Below are positions 12,341 through 21,219 of a stretch of DNA of 64,000 bases, piece after piece; the first letter of the stretch is position 1, and each line of letters opens with the position of its first letter. The DNA lies in contig NZ_JADWPD010000006.1 in the NCBI RefSeq assembly GCF_017308975.1, positions 124,001 through 188,000 of the forward strand. Reading direction: 5' to 3'. The stretch comes from Amycolatopsis sp. MtRt-6 (lineage in GTDB: Bacteria > Actinomycetota > Actinomycetes > Mycobacteriales > Pseudonocardiaceae). A model generated the notes under the pieces. The model did no database searches and was not told the origin of the DNA. It saw nothing but the letters and a program-made list of their open reading frames with translations. The translations under genes were made by a program, and so were the position numbers.

Positions 12341-13021
12341 ATGCTCGAACTCGTGACGGACAACCAGCGCGAACCGGTGAAGGTGTTCCTCGTCGACGAC
12401 CACGCGCTCTTCCGCGCGGGTGTCCGCACCGAGCTGGATTCGATCACCAGCGAAGTCCGCGTGGTCGGCGAGGCCGGCTCGGTGGCGGAGGCCGTCGCCG
12501 GCATCGCCCGCACGAAGCCCCAGGTGGTGCTCCTCGACGTCCACATGCCCGACGGCGGTGGCGCGGAGGTGCTGCGCCGGGTCCGCCCGGAGCTCCCGGA
12601 CGTGGTGTTCCTGGCCCTGTCGGTCTCGGACGCGGCGGAGGACGTCATCGCGGTCATCCGCGCGGGCGCGCGGGGGTACGTGACGAAGACGATCTCGTCG
12701 AAGGAGCTGGTCCGGGCGGTGGTCCGGGTGGCCGACGGCGACGCGGTGTTCTCCCCGCGCCTGGCGGGGTTCGTCCTGGACGCGTTCGCCGACCGCCCGG
12801 GTTCGGCCCCGATCAACGACCCGGAGCTCGACCTGCTGACGCCCCGCGAGCGCGACGTCCTGCGCCTGCTGGCGCGCGGGTACGCGTACAAGGAGATCGC
12901 GTCGGAGCTGTTCATCTCGGTGAAGACGGTGGAGACGCACGTGTCGAGCGTGCTGCGGAAGACCCAGCTGTCGAACCGCTACGAGCTCTCCCGCTGGGCC
13001 TCCGACCGCCGCCTGGTCTGA
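12341..13021 (+). CDS. LuxR/NarL-family response regulator
   Basis: 226 residues. The receiver domain has VFLVDDHALFRAGV and VVLLDVHMP (Asp66, the phosphorylation site); the C-terminal domain has LTPRERDVLRLLARGYAYKE and ELFISVKTVETHVSSVLRK, the LuxR-type helix-turn-helix. It is encoded 7 bp after the PspC-kinase gene and is clearly its partner. The start could be ATG 12341 or GTG 12353. Likely targets are the divergent PspC gene and its own operon (inference). Confidence 0.93.
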   Translation: MLELVTDNQREPVKVFLVDDHALFRAGVRTELDSITSEVRVVGEAGSVAEAVAGIARTKPQVVLLDVHMPDGGGAEVLRRVRPELPDVVFLALSVSDAAEDVIAVIRAGARGYVTKTISSKELVRAVVRVADGDAVFSPRLAGFVLDAFADRPGSAPINDPELDLLTPRERDVLRLLARGYAYKEIASELFISVKTVETHVSSVLRKTQLSNRYELSRWASDRRLV

Positions 13022-13029
13022 GCACGGTC

Positions 13030-13099
13030 GTTAACGGACTGGATCGTTCATTGCCGCGGCGGCTGGCCCGCCTGGTTAACGAACCGGATCGTTCATTGC
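13030..13099. repeat. Pair of 25-bp imperfectly palindromic repeats
   Basis: Two copies lie at 13030-13054 and 13075-13099, 45 bp apart start to start, with two mismatches between them. Each begins GTTAACG and ends GGATCGTTCATTGC, and each contains an inverted repeat (AACGAACC with GGATCGTT in copy 2). They fill most of the 101-bp gap between two convergent stop codons, so they are not in an obvious promoter. They could be a dispersed intergenic repeat family or a paired protein-binding site; nothing in the window decides. Confidence 0.7.
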
Positions 13100-13122
13100 G
13101 CGCCCGGCCGCGCTCGGCCGCG

Positions 13123-14091
13123 TCAGTCGGCCAGAGGAGCGAGAGGCCGCGCCGCGCGCCCGGCGGTGTCGTCACCAAGCCCGTCGACCTGGTCACCAGG
13201 CTCGCGCCCGGCCTCTCGCTCCGGCTTCTGCAGGCGCGTCAGCGCCACCCCGCCGAGCACGACCACCATGCCCGCGATCACCCGCAGGTGCAGCTGCTCA
13301 CCCAGGAACACCGCCCCCAGCAGCACCGACACCACCGGCAGCAGGTACCCGACCACCGACGCCGCCACCGCGCCCTCGCTCGCCAGCAGCTGGTAGTTCA
13401 ACGCGAACGCGATCCCCGTCGACCCGATGCCCAGCACCAGCACCGCCAGCAACGGCCCCGTCGACACGTGCACCGGCGTCAACCCGCCCACCGGCAGCGC
13501 CAGCACCAGCATCCCGCTGGCCAGGATCATCTGCCCGGCCGAGATCGCGTACGGCGAAGACGTCGAAGGCGAGAGGTACTTGCCCTCGTAGACGAACGCG
13601 AAGCCGTAGCTCGCCGCCGCCGCGAGGCACGCCAGCGCCGCCCAGCTCAGCAGGCCCGACGCCTGCCACGGCGCGAAGATCAGCAGGATCCCGCCGAGAC
13701 CCACGACCAGCCCGGCCAGCCGCGTCCCCGTCATCCGCGACGACGTCCCCATCAGCGGTGCCGCGAGCAGCACCCACAGCGGCGTCGTCGAGTTCAGCAC
13801 GCCGGTGATCCCCGAATCGACCGTCGTCTCGCCGATCGCGAACAGCAGGAACGGCAGCGCGTTGTGGAAGAACGCCGCCACCGCCAGGTGTCCCCACGTC
13901 CGGCGGTCGCGCGGGAGCCGCGCCCGCTGCAGCCGGCACAGCACCAGCAGCATGGCGGCGCCGAGCACCAGCCGCGCCAGCACGAGCTGCGCCGGTGAGA
14001 ACATCCCCAGCCCCAGCTTGATCCAGAAGAAGCTCGAGCCCCACATCAACGCCAGCGCGCCGATCCTGAGCAAGGTCTTCGTCTCGCCCAC
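13123..14091 (-). CDS. EamA/DMT-superfamily transporter
   Basis: 322 residues with about ten hydrophobic segments in two EamA repeats. The first contains ALALMWGSSFFWIKLGLGMF and the second begins near ALACLAAAASYGFAFVYEGKY. Members export or import metabolites such as amino acids and drugs. It is divergent from a LysR-type regulator with 107 bp between starts, the classic arrangement in which the regulator controls the transporter. The C-terminus is cytoplasmic, charged and partly low-complexity. The substrate is unknown. Confidence 0.88.
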   Translation of the reverse strand: MGETKTLLRIGALALMWGSSFFWIKLGLGMFSPAQLVLARLVLGAAMLLVLCRLQRARLPRDRRTWGHLAVAAFFHNALPFLLFAIGETTVDSGITGVLNSTTPLWVLLAAPLMGTSSRMTGTRLAGLVVGLGGILLIFAPWQASGLLSWAALACLAAAASYGFAFVYEGKYLSPSTSSPYAISAGQMILASGMLVLALPVGGLTPVHVSTGPLLAVLVLGIGSTGIAFALNYQLLASEGAVAASVVGYLLPVVSVLLGAVFLGEQLHLRVIAGMVVVLGGVALTRLQKPEREAGREPGDQVDGLGDDTAGRAARPLAPLAD

Positions 14092-14198
14092 TCCCCAGTC
14101 CTCCTTCGCCGATCAAGCGCCAGCTTTGCCCGCGCCAGACGTAAGGACAAGCGAAAATAACTGCAGGGACACTTAAGCCGAGCTGTACGATCCGGAGC

Positions 14199-15101
14199 AT
14201 GCTCGACGTCCGCCGCATGCAGGTTCTCCGCGCCGTCATCACCAGCGGGTCGATCACCGCCGCGGCCCGGAACCTCGGCTACACGCCGTCCGCGATCAGC
14301 CAGCAGCTGTCCGCCCTCGAACGCGAGGCCGGCACCGAGCTGCTCGAACGCGTCGGGCGCGGCGTCCGGCCGACCGCCGCGGGGTCGTTGCTGTCCGAGC
14401 ACGCCGAGACGCTCAGCGCCGAGCTGGCCAGGGCCGAAGCCGCCCTGACCGAGCTCAAGGAAGGCCACATCGGCCGCGTCTCGATCCGCTACTTCGCCAC
14501 GGCGGGCGCGTCGCTGGTCCCGCCCGCGATCGCCGCCGTCCGCCGCGAGCACCCCGGCGTGCGCCTCGACCTCAAGCTCGTCGAACCCGACGACCCGATG
14601 GTGGACGTCGAAGCGGGCAACGCCGACGTCGCGATCACCGTCTTCCCGCGCAGGACCCCGCCGGGCAAGGGGGTCGAGCTGGTGCACCTGCTGGACGACC
14701 CGTACCGCGCCGTGCTGCCGAAGACGCACCCGCTGGCGCGCAAGCGCGTCCTGGAGCTGTCGGAGTTCGCCGAGGAACCGTGGGTCGGCGTCGACGGCCT
14801 CCCCGGCGTCTGCCGCGACATCCTGGACAGCGCTTGCGCGTCCGCCGGCTTCACGCCCAACGTCGTCGTGCAGTCCGAGGACTACCAGACGGCGCAGGGG
14901 TTCGTCGCCGCCGGCATCGGCGTCGGCCTGATCCCCGAGCTCGGCCTCGGCGCGCCGCACCCCGGCGTGGTCGTCCGCAGGATCCGCCACCCGGAGCCGG
15001 TCCGCACGATCCACGCCGCGGTGGCGACGCGGGCGTGGGGCCACCCGGCCGTCCGCACGCTGCTGGAAGCCATGCGCGCGGCGACCGCCAAGGTGGCCTA
15101 G
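14199..15101 (+). CDS. LysR-family transcriptional regulator
   Basis: 300 residues from ATG 14199. The N-terminal winged helix-turn-helix is clear (MLDVRRMQVLRAVITSGSIT, then ARNLGYTPSAISQQLSALER), followed by the LysR substrate-binding domain (about residues 90-295). It is divergent from the EamA transporter and probably regulates it in response to the exported compound (inference). The stop overlaps the stop of the convergent pseudokinase gene in a shared CTAG. Confidence 0.92.
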   Translation: MLDVRRMQVLRAVITSGSITAAARNLGYTPSAISQQLSALEREAGTELLERVGRGVRPTAAGSLLSEHAETLSAELARAEAALTELKEGHIGRVSIRYFATAGASLVPPAIAAVRREHPGVRLDLKLVEPDDPMVDVEAGNADVAITVFPRRTPPGKGVELVHLLDDPYRAVLPKTHPLARKRVLELSEFAEEPWVGVDGLPGVCRDILDSACASAGFTPNVVVQSEDYQTAQGFVAAGIGVGLIPELGLGAPHPGVVVRRIRHPEPVRTIHAAVATRAWGHPAVRTLLEAMRAATAKVA

Positions 15102-16192
15102 ACGAAGAACAGCTCCGAAACGAGGATGCCGACCAGCACCGCCGCGAGGATCGCGGCCACGGTGATCAGCGTCTTCTTCGACACCGGCAGGTTCCACGCC
15201 TGAGCCGGCTGGGGAGCACCCGGCGCGGGCGGCGGCGCGTACTGCGTCGGCGGCGCCACCGGCTGCATCCGCTGCGTCTCCTCCGCTCCGGCGTACCCGG
15301 GCGCGGCGATCGGCATCACCTGCTGGAACTGCGGTCCCGACGGCGGCATCGGCGGCCCCGCGGGCGCCAGACCCGGGTTGAAGGGCGGCGGCGGGGGCGG
15401 CGGCATCCCGGGCGCGGTCGGCGGGATGAACGCCGTTTCGCGGCCTTCGGTGATCGCCTTCAGCGAGTGGACGGTGTCCGCCATCGTGGGCCGCGTGGCC
15501 GGATCGGCGCGCAGCATCTTGCGCAGCGCCTCGGTGAGGACACCCGAATTCTGCGGTGGGCGCTCGGACGACTGGCCGTCTTCGCCGAACGGCGGCACGC
15601 CCTCCACGGCGGTGTAGAGCGTCGCGCCGAGCGAGAAGACGTCCGCCGCCGGCGTGCCCGGCAGCCCGCGCGCCACCTCGGGCGCCACGTACGCCGCGTG
15701 CGGCCCGCCGCCGCTGATGCCGATGTCGGTGAGCTTGACGCCGCCGTCGTCGGCCAGCAGCACCGTGCCCGGCTCGAGCGTGCGGTGCACGAAGCCGGCC
15801 GCGTGGATGGCCGTCAGCGCGTTGCCGAGCTGGATGCCCAGCTGCGCCGCCTGGTCGGGGGTCAGCCTGCCGTGCTCGGCGAGGAACGTCGCCATGCTGC
15901 GCGACGGGATGTACTCCATCACCAGCCAGACGTCCTGGCCGTCCGGCAGCACGTCGAACACCTTGATCGCGCACGGGTGCTCGATCCGCGCCGCGTCCTT
16001 GCCCTCCTGCATGGCGCCCGCGCGGGCCTGCTCGGCGCGTTCACCCGCGCCGACCGGCAGGTACATCCGCTTCATCGCGACGGTGCGGAACAGCCGCGTG
16101 TCGAACGCCAGCCACACGATGCCGGCGCGGCCGCGGCCGATCGGCTGGTCCAGCCGGAACCGGCCGCCGACGATGGTGCCTTCAGAACTCAA
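15098..16192 (-). CDS. Predicted Ser/Thr pseudokinase with C-terminal membrane anchor
   Basis: 364 residues. Residues 10-270 have the Hanks kinase fold: IGRGRAGIVW glycine loop, VAMK (Lys41) and a DVFSLGATLY F helix. The catalytic loop is degenerate: HRD is replaced by HRT (136-138), the following Lys by Glu and the metal-binding Asn by Thr143. DFG reads DIG (Asp156), and the activation segment is very short. It is probably a binding or regulatory pseudokinase. A Pro-rich linker and a C-terminal membrane segment (ITVAAILAAVLVGILVSELF) follow with no extracellular domain. It begins 12 bp after the upstream active kinase gene, so the two are co-expressed. Confidence 0.85.
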   Translation of the reverse strand: MSSEGTIVGGRFRLDQPIGRGRAGIVWLAFDTRLFRTVAMKRMYLPVGAGERAEQARAGAMQEGKDAARIEHPCAIKVFDVLPDGQDVWLVMEYIPSRSMATFLAEHGRLTPDQAAQLGIQLGNALTAIHAAGFVHRTLEPGTVLLADDGGVKLTDIGISGGGPHAAYVAPEVARGLPGTPAADVFSLGATLYTAVEGVPPFGEDGQSSERPPQNSGVLTEALRKMLRADPATRPTMADTVHSLKAITEGRETAFIPPTAPGMPPPPPPPFNPGLAPAGPPMPPSGPQFQQVMPIAAPGYAGAEETQRMQPVAPPTQYAPPPAPGAPQPAQAWNLPVSKKTLITVAAILAAVLVGILVSELFFV

Positions 16193-16204
16193 GTCGGTCC
16201 TCGA

Positions 16205-17839
16205 TCATCCACCGTTGGCAGCGCTGGTGGTCGCGCCGCCGGTCGTTGTCGTATCGGTCGGCGTCGGCGAGTCGGAAGTCGGCGTTGTCGTCCTCGGCGT
16301 CGTCGACCTCGGTGTGGAGGTCTGCGCCGGTTCGGTGTTCCGCGACGTGGTCGCCCGCTTCGACGACGACGTCGTCTCCGTCACCGGCGGCGGCACGTCG
16401 GCCGTGCTGACCGGGTCGTCCGTCGTGGACGGCGGCGTCTCCGACGTCGCGACGGGCGACGGCTTGGGGGTGGACACCGGCGCGGCCGGCGCCTCCGGGT
16501 TGTTCGGGCTGAGCAGCCAGACGACGAGCGCGACCAGGCCCACGACCACGATGCCGCCGATGATCGCCGGGCGCTTCCACGCGCCGGGCTTCTCGTCATC
16601 GTCGTCGACCGGGCTCATCTGCGGCCGCGACCGGGCCGGGGGCGGCGGCACGGGGTCGTCGTCGTAATCGTCGTAGTCGTCCTCGTACCCGCCGTGCTCG
16701 TGCGGCGGCACCGGCACCGCGCGGGTCGCGGCCAGCCCGGGCGGCACGCCCCCGGCCGCGTGGCGGTCGTCCTCGCGGTAGTGGTCGTACCCGTCGTAGT
16801 CGTCCTCCGGGTAGCCGGTGGCCTCCGGGTAGTCGTCCTCGTCGTAGTACGGCACGGCCTGCGTCGGGGCACCGCCGCCGAGCAGCGTGCCCGAGTGGCC
16901 CGCGGGGACCTCGTCGAACATCTGGGTGGCGTTCGGGTCGGCGACGGCGGCCGCGCCGAGGACGCCGGCGGACGGCGCCATCATGGTCTCGTCCGCCGGG
17001 CCGCCGAGCGGGGTTTCGCCGCGGGCGACGGCCGCCAGCAGCTCCTCGCACTCCTCGGCGGTCGGCCGGTGCTCGACGTCCGGGTGCAGCAGCACGGCCA
17101 GCACGCTGGCCAGCGGCCCGGACTGGCGCGGCGGGTTGATCTGCCCGGCGGCGACGGCGTGCAGCAGGCTCAGCGTGTTCTCGGACAGCCCGAACGGCGG
17201 CTGGCCCTCGCACGCCGCGTAGAGCGTCGAGCCGAGGGAGAAGACGTCGGACTCCGGCCCCGGCTCGCCGCCGATGGCGACCTCGGGGGCCAGGTAGGCG
17301 GGGGTACCGGCGATCATCCCGGTCTTGGTGACCGTGACGTCGTCCTTGGCCCGCGAGATGCCGAAGTCGGTGATCTTCACGACGCCGTTGCCGCCGAGCA
17401 GGATGTTGCCCGGCTTGATGTCGCGGTGCACGATCCCGACCGCGTGCGCCTCGCGCAGCGCCGCGGCGACCTGGGCGCCGATGCGCGCCACCTCGGTCGG
17501 CGGCAGCGTGCGGCGCTCCTGCAGCACGGCGGCCAGGCTGGTGGAGTTGAGGTACTCCATGATCAGGCAAGGCTGGCCGTTGTCGTCGGTGACGACGTCG
17601 AACACGGAGATCGCGTTGGGGTGGTGCAGCCGGGCCGCGATCCGGCCCTCGCGCATCGTCCGCTGGCGGGCGTCCTCGGCGTCGTGCTGGTCCAGGTGGG
17701 GCTGGAGCAGGAGCTGCTTGATGGCCACCGTGCGGCCCAGGACCTCGTCGTGCGCCTGCCAGACGGCCCCCATCGCGCCCGTGCCGATCCGGCCGACGAT
17801 GCGGTATCGATCGGCGACCAGACGACCCTCGTCGCTCAC
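16205..17839 (-). CDS. PknB-type serine/threonine protein kinase
   Basis: 544 residues from GTG 17839, with GGGAGG 6 bp upstream. All kinase residues are present: IGTGAMGAVW glycine loop, VAIK (Lys41), IVHRDIKPGNILL (Asp140), ITDFGIS (Asp158) and an activation loop with TVTKTGMIAGTPAYLAPE whose Thr residues are likely autophosphorylation sites. An acidic, Tyr/Asp-rich linker follows, then one membrane segment (AIIGGIVVVGLVALVVWLL, about 408-428) and a Thr/Ser/Pro-rich extracellular tail without PASTA repeats. It is followed by a pseudokinase gene 12 bp away. The targets are unknown. Confidence 0.93.
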   Translation of the reverse strand: MSDEGRLVADRYRIVGRIGTGAMGAVWQAHDEVLGRTVAIKQLLLQPHLDQHDAEDARQRTMREGRIAARLHHPNAISVFDVVTDDNGQPCLIMEYLNSTSLAAVLQERRTLPPTEVARIGAQVAAALREAHAVGIVHRDIKPGNILLGGNGVVKITDFGISRAKDDVTVTKTGMIAGTPAYLAPEVAIGGEPGPESDVFSLGSTLYAACEGQPPFGLSENTLSLLHAVAAGQINPPRQSGPLASVLAVLLHPDVEHRPTAEECEELLAAVARGETPLGGPADETMMAPSAGVLGAAAVADPNATQMFDEVPAGHSGTLLGGGAPTQAVPYYDEDDYPEATGYPEDDYDGYDHYREDDRHAAGGVPPGLAATRAVPVPPHEHGGYEDDYDDYDDDPVPPPPARSRPQMSPVDDDDEKPGAWKRPAIIGGIVVVGLVALVVWLLSPNNPEAPAAPVSTPKPSPVATSETPPSTTDDPVSTADVPPPVTETTSSSKRATTSRNTEPAQTSTPRSTTPRTTTPTSDSPTPTDTTTTGGATTSAANGG

Positions 17840-18054
17840 GCGACCTCCCTTTGGGCTCCGACTTCACCAGGGCGTGCGGATCGGTGCCTGGTGACGCGGC
17901 CACGAACACGCCGCTTCGCTGGAGCGTATGCACATGTCGTGGGCTCTGAGCCGGTTTTTCCGAGACCGGCCCGTGACAAGGCTAGGCGCTCACTCTGCGC
18001 ACACGAATCCGGCACGGGCACTTGAACCAGGGGTGAAGGGGTGATCGCGGTGGG

Positions 18055-18912
18055 CTACATGTACTGGGCCGAGACGAGCTCGGCTTCGGTGATCAACCCG
18101 CCGGTGTCGGCGACCCGGAACAGCTGGGTGACGCGCACCAGCGCGCCGTCCGGCCGGTGCAGCGTCGCGACCGCGAGGATCGAGCCGTCCGGCTTGATCT
18201 GCGTGTCGGCTTCCTGGACGTCGATGGCGTCCATCGTGCTCCAGGTGCGGACCAGCTCGCCGGCCGCGCCGTCGACCAGCGCCGGGCTCAGCAACGCCAG
18301 CGCGCCCGCGGAGTCACGGGCGATCTTGGCGTAGAAGTCCTTGACGGCCTGGATCTTGCGGCTCGCGCTGCGGGCGTCGGCGGCCTTGTCCGGGACCGGG
18401 GTGGCCGCGGCCTGCGGTGCCTGGGTGCGCGGGGTGCCGTCCGCCGGCCGGGCCGACGGCGTGTCCTCGGCGTGCGTGCCCGGCGTCACGGTGCTGTGCC
18501 GCTCCGGCGCGCTGCCACCGGCCTGGTGCTGCGGCACGGCGAGGCCGCCGAGCTCGGCGGCGCCGGTGAACCCGGCGGGCGTGGACTGTCCACCGGCGGG
18601 GACGGCGCGGTGGGAGCTGGTCAGCATCGGCGCGGCGATCACCGCGCCGGCGACGAGCGCGCCCGCGGCGACCAGCCCGGTCAGCTTCGCGCGGCGCGCG
18701 AACCGGCTTTCCGGCTCGCCGGCGTCCTCGGCCTGCTCCGGTTCGCGGACCGGCTCGGTCCGCGACGGCAGGAACCGCTGCGGGTCACGGAAGACCTGCT
18801 CGAGGTGATCGCGGTCGGCGTCGGCGACACCGTCCAGGATCTCCGCCGGGATGACGTCCTCGACGCGGACGGCGTGGGGTGACTCACGCCGTGTGCGCTG
18901 CCGATCAAGCAC
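18055..18912 (-). CDS. Single-pass membrane protein, unknown function
   Basis: 285 residues from GTG 18912, chosen because GAGGA lies 5 bp upstream; an upstream start at 19044 is open but unsupported. The cytoplasmic part has VEDVIPAEILDGVADADRDH, then one membrane segment (LTGLVAAGALVAGAVIAAPML). A Pro/Thr/Ala-rich linker leads to an extracellular C-terminal domain (about the last 90 residues) with an alpha/beta pattern ending GGLITEAELVSAQYM. The next gene (19173-20861) has the same topology, so the two may be distant paralogues. They sit directly upstream of the kinase pair, on the same strand, and may be their substrates (inference). Confidence 0.7.
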   Translation of the reverse strand: MLDRQRTRRESPHAVRVEDVIPAEILDGVADADRDHLEQVFRDPQRFLPSRTEPVREPEQAEDAGEPESRFARRAKLTGLVAAGALVAGAVIAAPMLTSSHRAVPAGGQSTPAGFTGAAELGGLAVPQHQAGGSAPERHSTVTPGTHAEDTPSARPADGTPRTQAPQAAATPVPDKAADARSASRKIQAVKDFYAKIARDSAGALALLSPALVDGAAGELVRTWSTMDAIDVQEADTQIKPDGSILAVATLHRPDGALVRVTQLFRVADTGGLITEAELVSAQYM

Positions 18913-19172
18913 GAAAGTCCTCGCTCTGGGTTCCGGGGACGGCGGCTCGGCCGTTCGGCCGGGCTGCCGTTGGTCCGGTTGGCCGACTCGTGGCCGGTTT
19001 CCGGATTCGCTGTCGTCAGGTAACCCTGTGCGGACGGCGACCACCAGGCTCTGTCGCCGGAATGCCGTCGCAACACGACGAGCGGCAGCTTATGTCACCC
19101 ACCCGGACCAGGCATAACCGCTCGGCGCACCGCACGTGCATCGGAACGGGCGAACCGCACGTGCAGAATTGG

Positions 19173-20861
19173 CTACTGACCGTCAGCCGTGATCTTGTCG
19201 CCGTCCCCGAATGTCAGGGTGCGTTCCTCGAGCGTCTTGCTGCCGTCGGTGTGGGTGACCTCGACGGTGTTCACCGTGACGCCGCGCTGCTGGTCGATGC
19301 TGACCTTCTTGACCTCGAAGTAGGCGATGCCGGCGTACCGCTGGGCGAGCGCCTGGGGCCCCTGGTCGTGCAGCTGCCCGGTGGTCACCGACGACGCCGC
19401 GGAGGGGTCGGTGGTGACGGTGTTGAAGAACTTCTCCGAGTTGTCCCCCATGGTCTGAGCATCCGGCGGGAAGGAGTACCACCACGGCGGCTTGACGGGG
19501 GTTTCGCGCTGGGCGGGCGTGACCGGCGGCTTCCGCGGCGGCGCGCTGGGCTTGGCGTGCCCGGTGGGCGCCGTCTCGGACGCGGCGGCGCTGTCGTCGC
19601 TGTCGTCGCGCGGGGGAGCGACGCCGTCGACCGGCCCGCCACCACCGCCGGCCCGCGTCGTCCCGGCGGCGTTGTCCGGCCGCGAAGCGGTTTCCGGCCC
19701 GGCCGCGGACCCGCCCTCGGTGGGCGGCGTCCGGTCATCGGTGGGGTCGGCGATCGTGGGGACGCCCTGGTAGCCGGGCCAGGCGCCCTGCACGGCCTGG
19801 TCCATCGGCGGCTTCCCGACGAGGAAGGACCCGGCGCACAGGAGCCCGACGACGACGGCGCCGGAGGCCCCGGTGGCGAACCAGGCGGCCTTCCGCCACG
19901 TCTTCGGCGGCGTCACCGAAGCGGGCACGGACCCGATGGCAAAGCCGCCCAGCCCGCCGAGCGCGTCGAGCGGAGGGGCGGAGTAGACGCGGACGTCGTC
20001 TTCATCGAGGTCGACCCGCCGCGGAACGGGGGCGGCCAGCGAGACGCGCGTGCGCCGGGCGGCCTGGTCGGCACGGCTTTCGGGCTCGTCGTCTTCGGCG
20101 TCGCGCGTGTCATCATCGAGGTCGTCGAGCGGCAGGCTGCCGTGCGAGGCGGGGAAGAGCGGCTGCGCGAGCCGCCGGTCACGCGGCTGGGGAAGCGACG
20201 GCTGGGGAAGCGACGGCTGGGGAAGCGGCAGGGACCCGGAAACCGGCGGATCGGCCGGCCCGGAATCGCCGGCGCAGTGCCGGAAAGGGCGGGTACCGAC
20301 CTCCCCCGGGTCGTCGTACGGGTGGTGCGGCAGCGAAGCCGAGCCGGCCATCGCCGGCGTGGTGCCACCGGCGTGGTGCCAGGAGGGTGGGGAGCCGGTC
20401 ACGGCCCAGCCGTTCGAGCCGGGTCCGGCGGCGTAGTGCAGCGAGGGGTCGGCGCCGGTCATGGCCGGGCTGTGCGCGGGGTCGGCGGCGTGTTGCCGCA
20501 ACGGATGGGAGCCGTTCGGCCCCGGGTCGGCGTAGTACAGCGAGGCGTCGGCCATCCCCGCGCCGGTGGGCGCGGTGTAGTGCCAGGACTGCGGGGCCTG
20601 GTCGGCCGAGCCCGGCCCGGCGGCGTGGTGCCGCAAGCCCGGCTCCGGAGAGCCGCCCGGCGCGTGCTGCCACCGGGGCGGTGAACCGACCGCCGGCGAA
20701 CCGGCCGCCGGCGGCTCGGCCGACGAGTCGCCGGCCGCGTGGTGCCGCACAGGCCGGTGCTGCGGCAGCGGCGGCGTCCAGCTCTCCGCGCCGCCGCGCC
20801 GGTGCCGTCCGGGATGCGCGGGCGCGGTGCCGCGTCCGTGGAACTCCGTGCCTTGGCTCAT
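19173..20861 (-). CDS. Large single-pass membrane protein with low-complexity N-terminus
   Basis: 562 residues from ATG 20861; 20885 is an alternative. About 270 N-terminal residues are low complexity, rich in Pro/Gly/Ala/His, with motifs such as WHHAGG and HYAAGPG and a triple SLPQP repeat encoded near 20192-20231. One membrane segment (AAWFATGASGAVVVGLLCAG) is followed by another Pro/Ala/Thr linker and a compact extracellular C-terminal domain (EKFFNTVTTDPSAASSVTTG to GDGDKITADGQ). It has the same design as the 18055-18912 product. No enzyme motif is visible and the function is unknown. Confidence 0.7.
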   Translation of the reverse strand: MSQGTEFHGRGTAPAHPGRHRRGGAESWTPPLPQHRPVRHHAAGDSSAEPPAAGSPAVGSPPRWQHAPGGSPEPGLRHHAAGPGSADQAPQSWHYTAPTGAGMADASLYYADPGPNGSHPLRQHAADPAHSPAMTGADPSLHYAAGPGSNGWAVTGSPPSWHHAGGTTPAMAGSASLPHHPYDDPGEVGTRPFRHCAGDSGPADPPVSGSLPLPQPSLPQPSLPQPRDRRLAQPLFPASHGSLPLDDLDDDTRDAEDDEPESRADQAARRTRVSLAAPVPRRVDLDEDDVRVYSAPPLDALGGLGGFAIGSVPASVTPPKTWRKAAWFATGASGAVVVGLLCAGSFLVGKPPMDQAVQGAWPGYQGVPTIADPTDDRTPPTEGGSAAGPETASRPDNAAGTTRAGGGGGPVDGVAPPRDDSDDSAAASETAPTGHAKPSAPPRKPPVTPAQRETPVKPPWWYSFPPDAQTMGDNSEKFFNTVTTDPSAASSVTTGQLHDQGPQALAQRYAGIAYFEVKKVSIDQQRGVTVNTVEVTHTDGSKTLEERTLTFGDGDKITADGQ

Positions 20862-21219
20862 GTGAGCTCGACCACCCGGCCGCACGGTCCTGACGCCATC
20901 GGCGAGCGAGTCGACCCGATCGGAGCACCCGCACGCGCGGAATCCTGTTCGGAATCACGCGCGGAATCCTGTTCGGAATCCAGCGCAAATGCACGCGCAC
21001 GCGACTGGGGGCGCGCGGGGCCAGTGCCCCCGCGCGTCCTGCGGGCATCGCCCGACCCAGACGCAAGGGTCCTCACAACGCCAACCCTAGGAGCATCCGG
21101 CGGAGAAAGTCGCCCCCAAACCTGCAAGTTGCACAGGTTTCACTCGGTCGGGCGCGACCGAACGGGCGATGGTGACGCTGCGAAGTTTCACGCAGCGCCA
21201 TCGCCCCTGATCAGGAGTT
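20862..21219. other. 358-bp intergenic region with a tandem repeat and hairpins
   Basis: No gene is supported here. A perfect 24-bp tandem duplication occupies 20933-20956 and 20957-20980; each copy reads ACGCGCGGAATC then CTGTTCGGAATC. A GC-rich hairpin follows at 21012-21036 (9-bp stem). A long hairpin, 21164-21206, has a 16-bp stem interrupted by a 3-base bulge and an 8-base loop; it begins 14 bp past the stop of the small membrane gene at 21220, so it probably ends that transcript. The promoter of the 19173-20861 gene should also lie in this gap. Confidence 0.6.
21164..21206 (-). terminator. Hairpin downstream of the 21220-21534 gene
   Basis: The stem pairs GGGCGATGG and CGCTGCG (21164-21172, 21176-21182) with CGCAGCG and CCATCGCCC (21191-21206); the loop is AAGTTTCA. 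A second small hairpin (CGGTCG with CGACCG, about 21145-21160) lies beyond it. No T-run follows, so termination is likely but not certain. Confidence 0.55.

Noticed and set aside
9577..12915. A 1112-residue minus-strand open frame across the PspC/kinase region
   Set aside because: It crosses several well-supported genes on both strands and has no domain.
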